Part shown: positions 4,931 through 5,877 of the stretch, piece by piece
Numbering within the stretch: the stretch's first letter is position 1
How the letters are laid out: every line of letters begins with the position of its first letter
Assembly: GCA_019348515.1 (NCBI GenBank)
Contig: JAHWJF010000242.1
Location: 1 to 5,877, forward strand
Length of the DNA: 5,877 bases
Direction of reading: 5' to 3'
From: Chloroflexota bacterium
Lineage (GTDB): Bacteria; Chloroflexota; Chloroflexia; Thermomicrobiales; UBA6265
Notes under the pieces: generated by a model
The model's input: only the letters and a program-made list of their open reading frames with translations
Told to the model about the DNA's origin: nothing
Database searches by the model: none
Translations under genes and position numbers: made by a program

Positions 4931-5877
4931 TTAGTTGGTTACAAGGAGCGTCTCAGCGCACCGCATGAACTTGACAGTATCATCGAAATCGACGATTCCA
5001 GCGTCTGACCCGAGACCTTGGATGACGAGCCCAGCGGCGGCGGTGCCGAGGCGCGCGCAGTCGACGATATCCCAGCCGCGGAGAAGACCGACGATGAATC
5101 CCGCGCAGTAAGCGTCGCCGCAACCCGTCGAATCCACAACTGGTGAAACGAACGCAGGGACGCGGATCTCTTCGATGTCGCCGTTGGTTCCCCGCCAGGC
5201 GATGCTGCTCCCTTCGGCCCCCATCTTGAAGATGGTGTGGCGGACGCCGCGGTCGAGGAAGAACTGGATCACGTCATGCCGCTCGTGAAGCCCACAGATC
5301 ATGCGTGCTTCGTCGAAACCGGGCATGAAGTAGTCGACGTATGGCAGCGCGGGCTCGATGACCTGTAGGAGGTCGGGCCGGTCGATGGCGAGCACATCCA
5401 AGGTGACGGGCACGCCGCGCTCCTTGGCGAAAGCAAGGACGCGTGCGGTTGGCGGACCGTCGAGTTTCGGCATCAGGTAGGTGCCGCCGAAATGAAGATG
5501 ATCGGCATCGGCAATGGCGTCGAAATCGACGTCCTCGATTGTCAGCTCGGCGTTCGCGCCGAGCACATGCAGGGCCGGACGCTCCCCATTTGGCCGGATG
5601 GGCAGCATAGTCGCTGAGGTCTGGACCGAGGGCTTGCGCGTCAGGCCGCGTGTGTCGATCCCGTACCGGGTCATGGTGTCGGCGATGAAGTTTCCGGCTG
5701 CGTCTTCGCCAATGGCTCCCATAGCGAGGACGTTGACGCCGAGCTTGGCGAGATCGACGCTGGTACCAGCGGCAGTTCCGGCCACAGTTAGCCGAATCTC
5801 CTCGAGCAGATCGACATCTTGTCCCGGCGGTATACGGGTCACCGGCCGCCCAAGGACGTCAAGGATATGGATCCCGA
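4931..5877 (-). CDS. PfkB/ribokinase-family carbohydrate or nucleoside kinase, N-terminus cut by window edge
   Basis: An ATP-dependent kinase of the PfkB family; 314 codons are visible, ending at TAA 4931-4933. A GTG at 5842 is a possible start, but the frame continues to the edge and reads GIHILDVLGRPVTRIPPGQ, a typical early strand for this family, so the true start is probably just beyond 5877. Numbering from GTG 5842: the substrate-binding AGTAAGTSVDLAKLG (21-35), FGGTYLMP (118-125), FMPGFDEA (172-179) and the second PfkB signature DSTGCGDAYCAGF (237-249), with Asp243 as the likely catalytic base and GCG as the anion hole. The NxxE metal/phosphate motif reads GFDE, with Glu178 kept and Asn replaced by Gly. 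Length and motifs fit sugar kinases (ribokinase, fructokinase or KDG-kinase like) but do not identify the sugar. It is the first visible gene of a minus-strand pair with the FabF-like gene; no sugar transporter or regulator is in view. Confidence 0.9.
   Translation of the reverse strand, partial: GIHILDVLGRPVTRIPPGQDVDLLEEIRLTVAGTAAGTSVDLAKLGVNVLAMGAIGEDAAGNFIADTMTRYGIDTRGLTRKPSVQTSATMLPIRPNGERPALHVLGANAELTIEDVDFDAIADADHLHFGGTYLMPKLDGPPTARVLAFAKERGVPVTLDVLAIDRPDLLQVIEPALPYVDYFMPGFDEARMICGLHERHDVIQFFLDRGVRHTIFKMGAEGSSIAWRGTNGDIEEIRVPAFVSPVVDSTGCGDAYCAGFIVGLLRGWDIVDCARLGTAAAGLVIQGLGSDAGIVDFDDTVKFMRCAETLLVTN

Noticed and set aside
4280..5008. Plus-strand open frame of 242 codons
   Set aside because: It is antisense to the FabF-like gene and the end of the kinase gene, with Ser/Arg/Pro-rich sequence and no recognisable motif.

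Overview
This is a 5.9 kb stretch of high-GC bacterial chromosome (G+C clearly above 60% by eye), densely packed with metabolic genes. Translational overlaps, GTG/TTG start candidates and strong third-position G/C are visible. The sequence does not fix the host. The gene content would fit a high-GC soil or thermophile lineage such as Chloroflexota (Thermomicrobia-like) or Actinomycetota, but that is only a guess. No rRNA, tRNA, CRISPR array, insertion sequence or phage gene was seen.

Left half, plus strand: the window opens inside the 3' end of a hydantoinase A / N-methylhydantoinase-type gene (hyuA-like; last 55 codons). It is joined by an ATGA overlap to a complete hydantoinase B gene (hyuB-like, 583 aa). 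That gene is joined by a second ATGA overlap to an 87-aa putative zinc-binding protein with a Cys-x2-Cys ... Cys-x3-His layout. The three genes are almost certainly one translationally coupled unit, and the small protein is a candidate accessory subunit of the HyuAB-type ATP-dependent amidohydrolase or carboxylase. A 254-bp gap follows that is unusually rich in short inverted repeats, including a 9-bp GC-rich hairpin just after the third gene. After the gap comes a 388-aa PLP-dependent enzyme of the SelA-like / D-glucosaminate-6-phosphate ammonia-lyase type. It could act on the amino compound released by the HyuAB-type enzyme, but this link rests on gene order alone.

Right half, minus strand: a PfkB/ribokinase-family sugar or nucleoside kinase, cut by the right edge at its N-terminus, is followed 31 bp downstream by a FabF-like beta-ketoacyl-ACP synthase (434 aa). 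The two are probably co-transcribed from a promoter beyond the window. The synthase has an intact Cys-His-His-Lys active site but changes in two loops that normally control acyl-chain gating.

The plus and minus gene blocks converge and overlap by four bases: a single CTAG supplies the stop codon on both strands, leaving no room for a terminator between them. The least described element is the small zinc-finger-like protein coupled to HyuB, together with a HyuB in which both Asp positions of the expected metal-site motifs read Glu.
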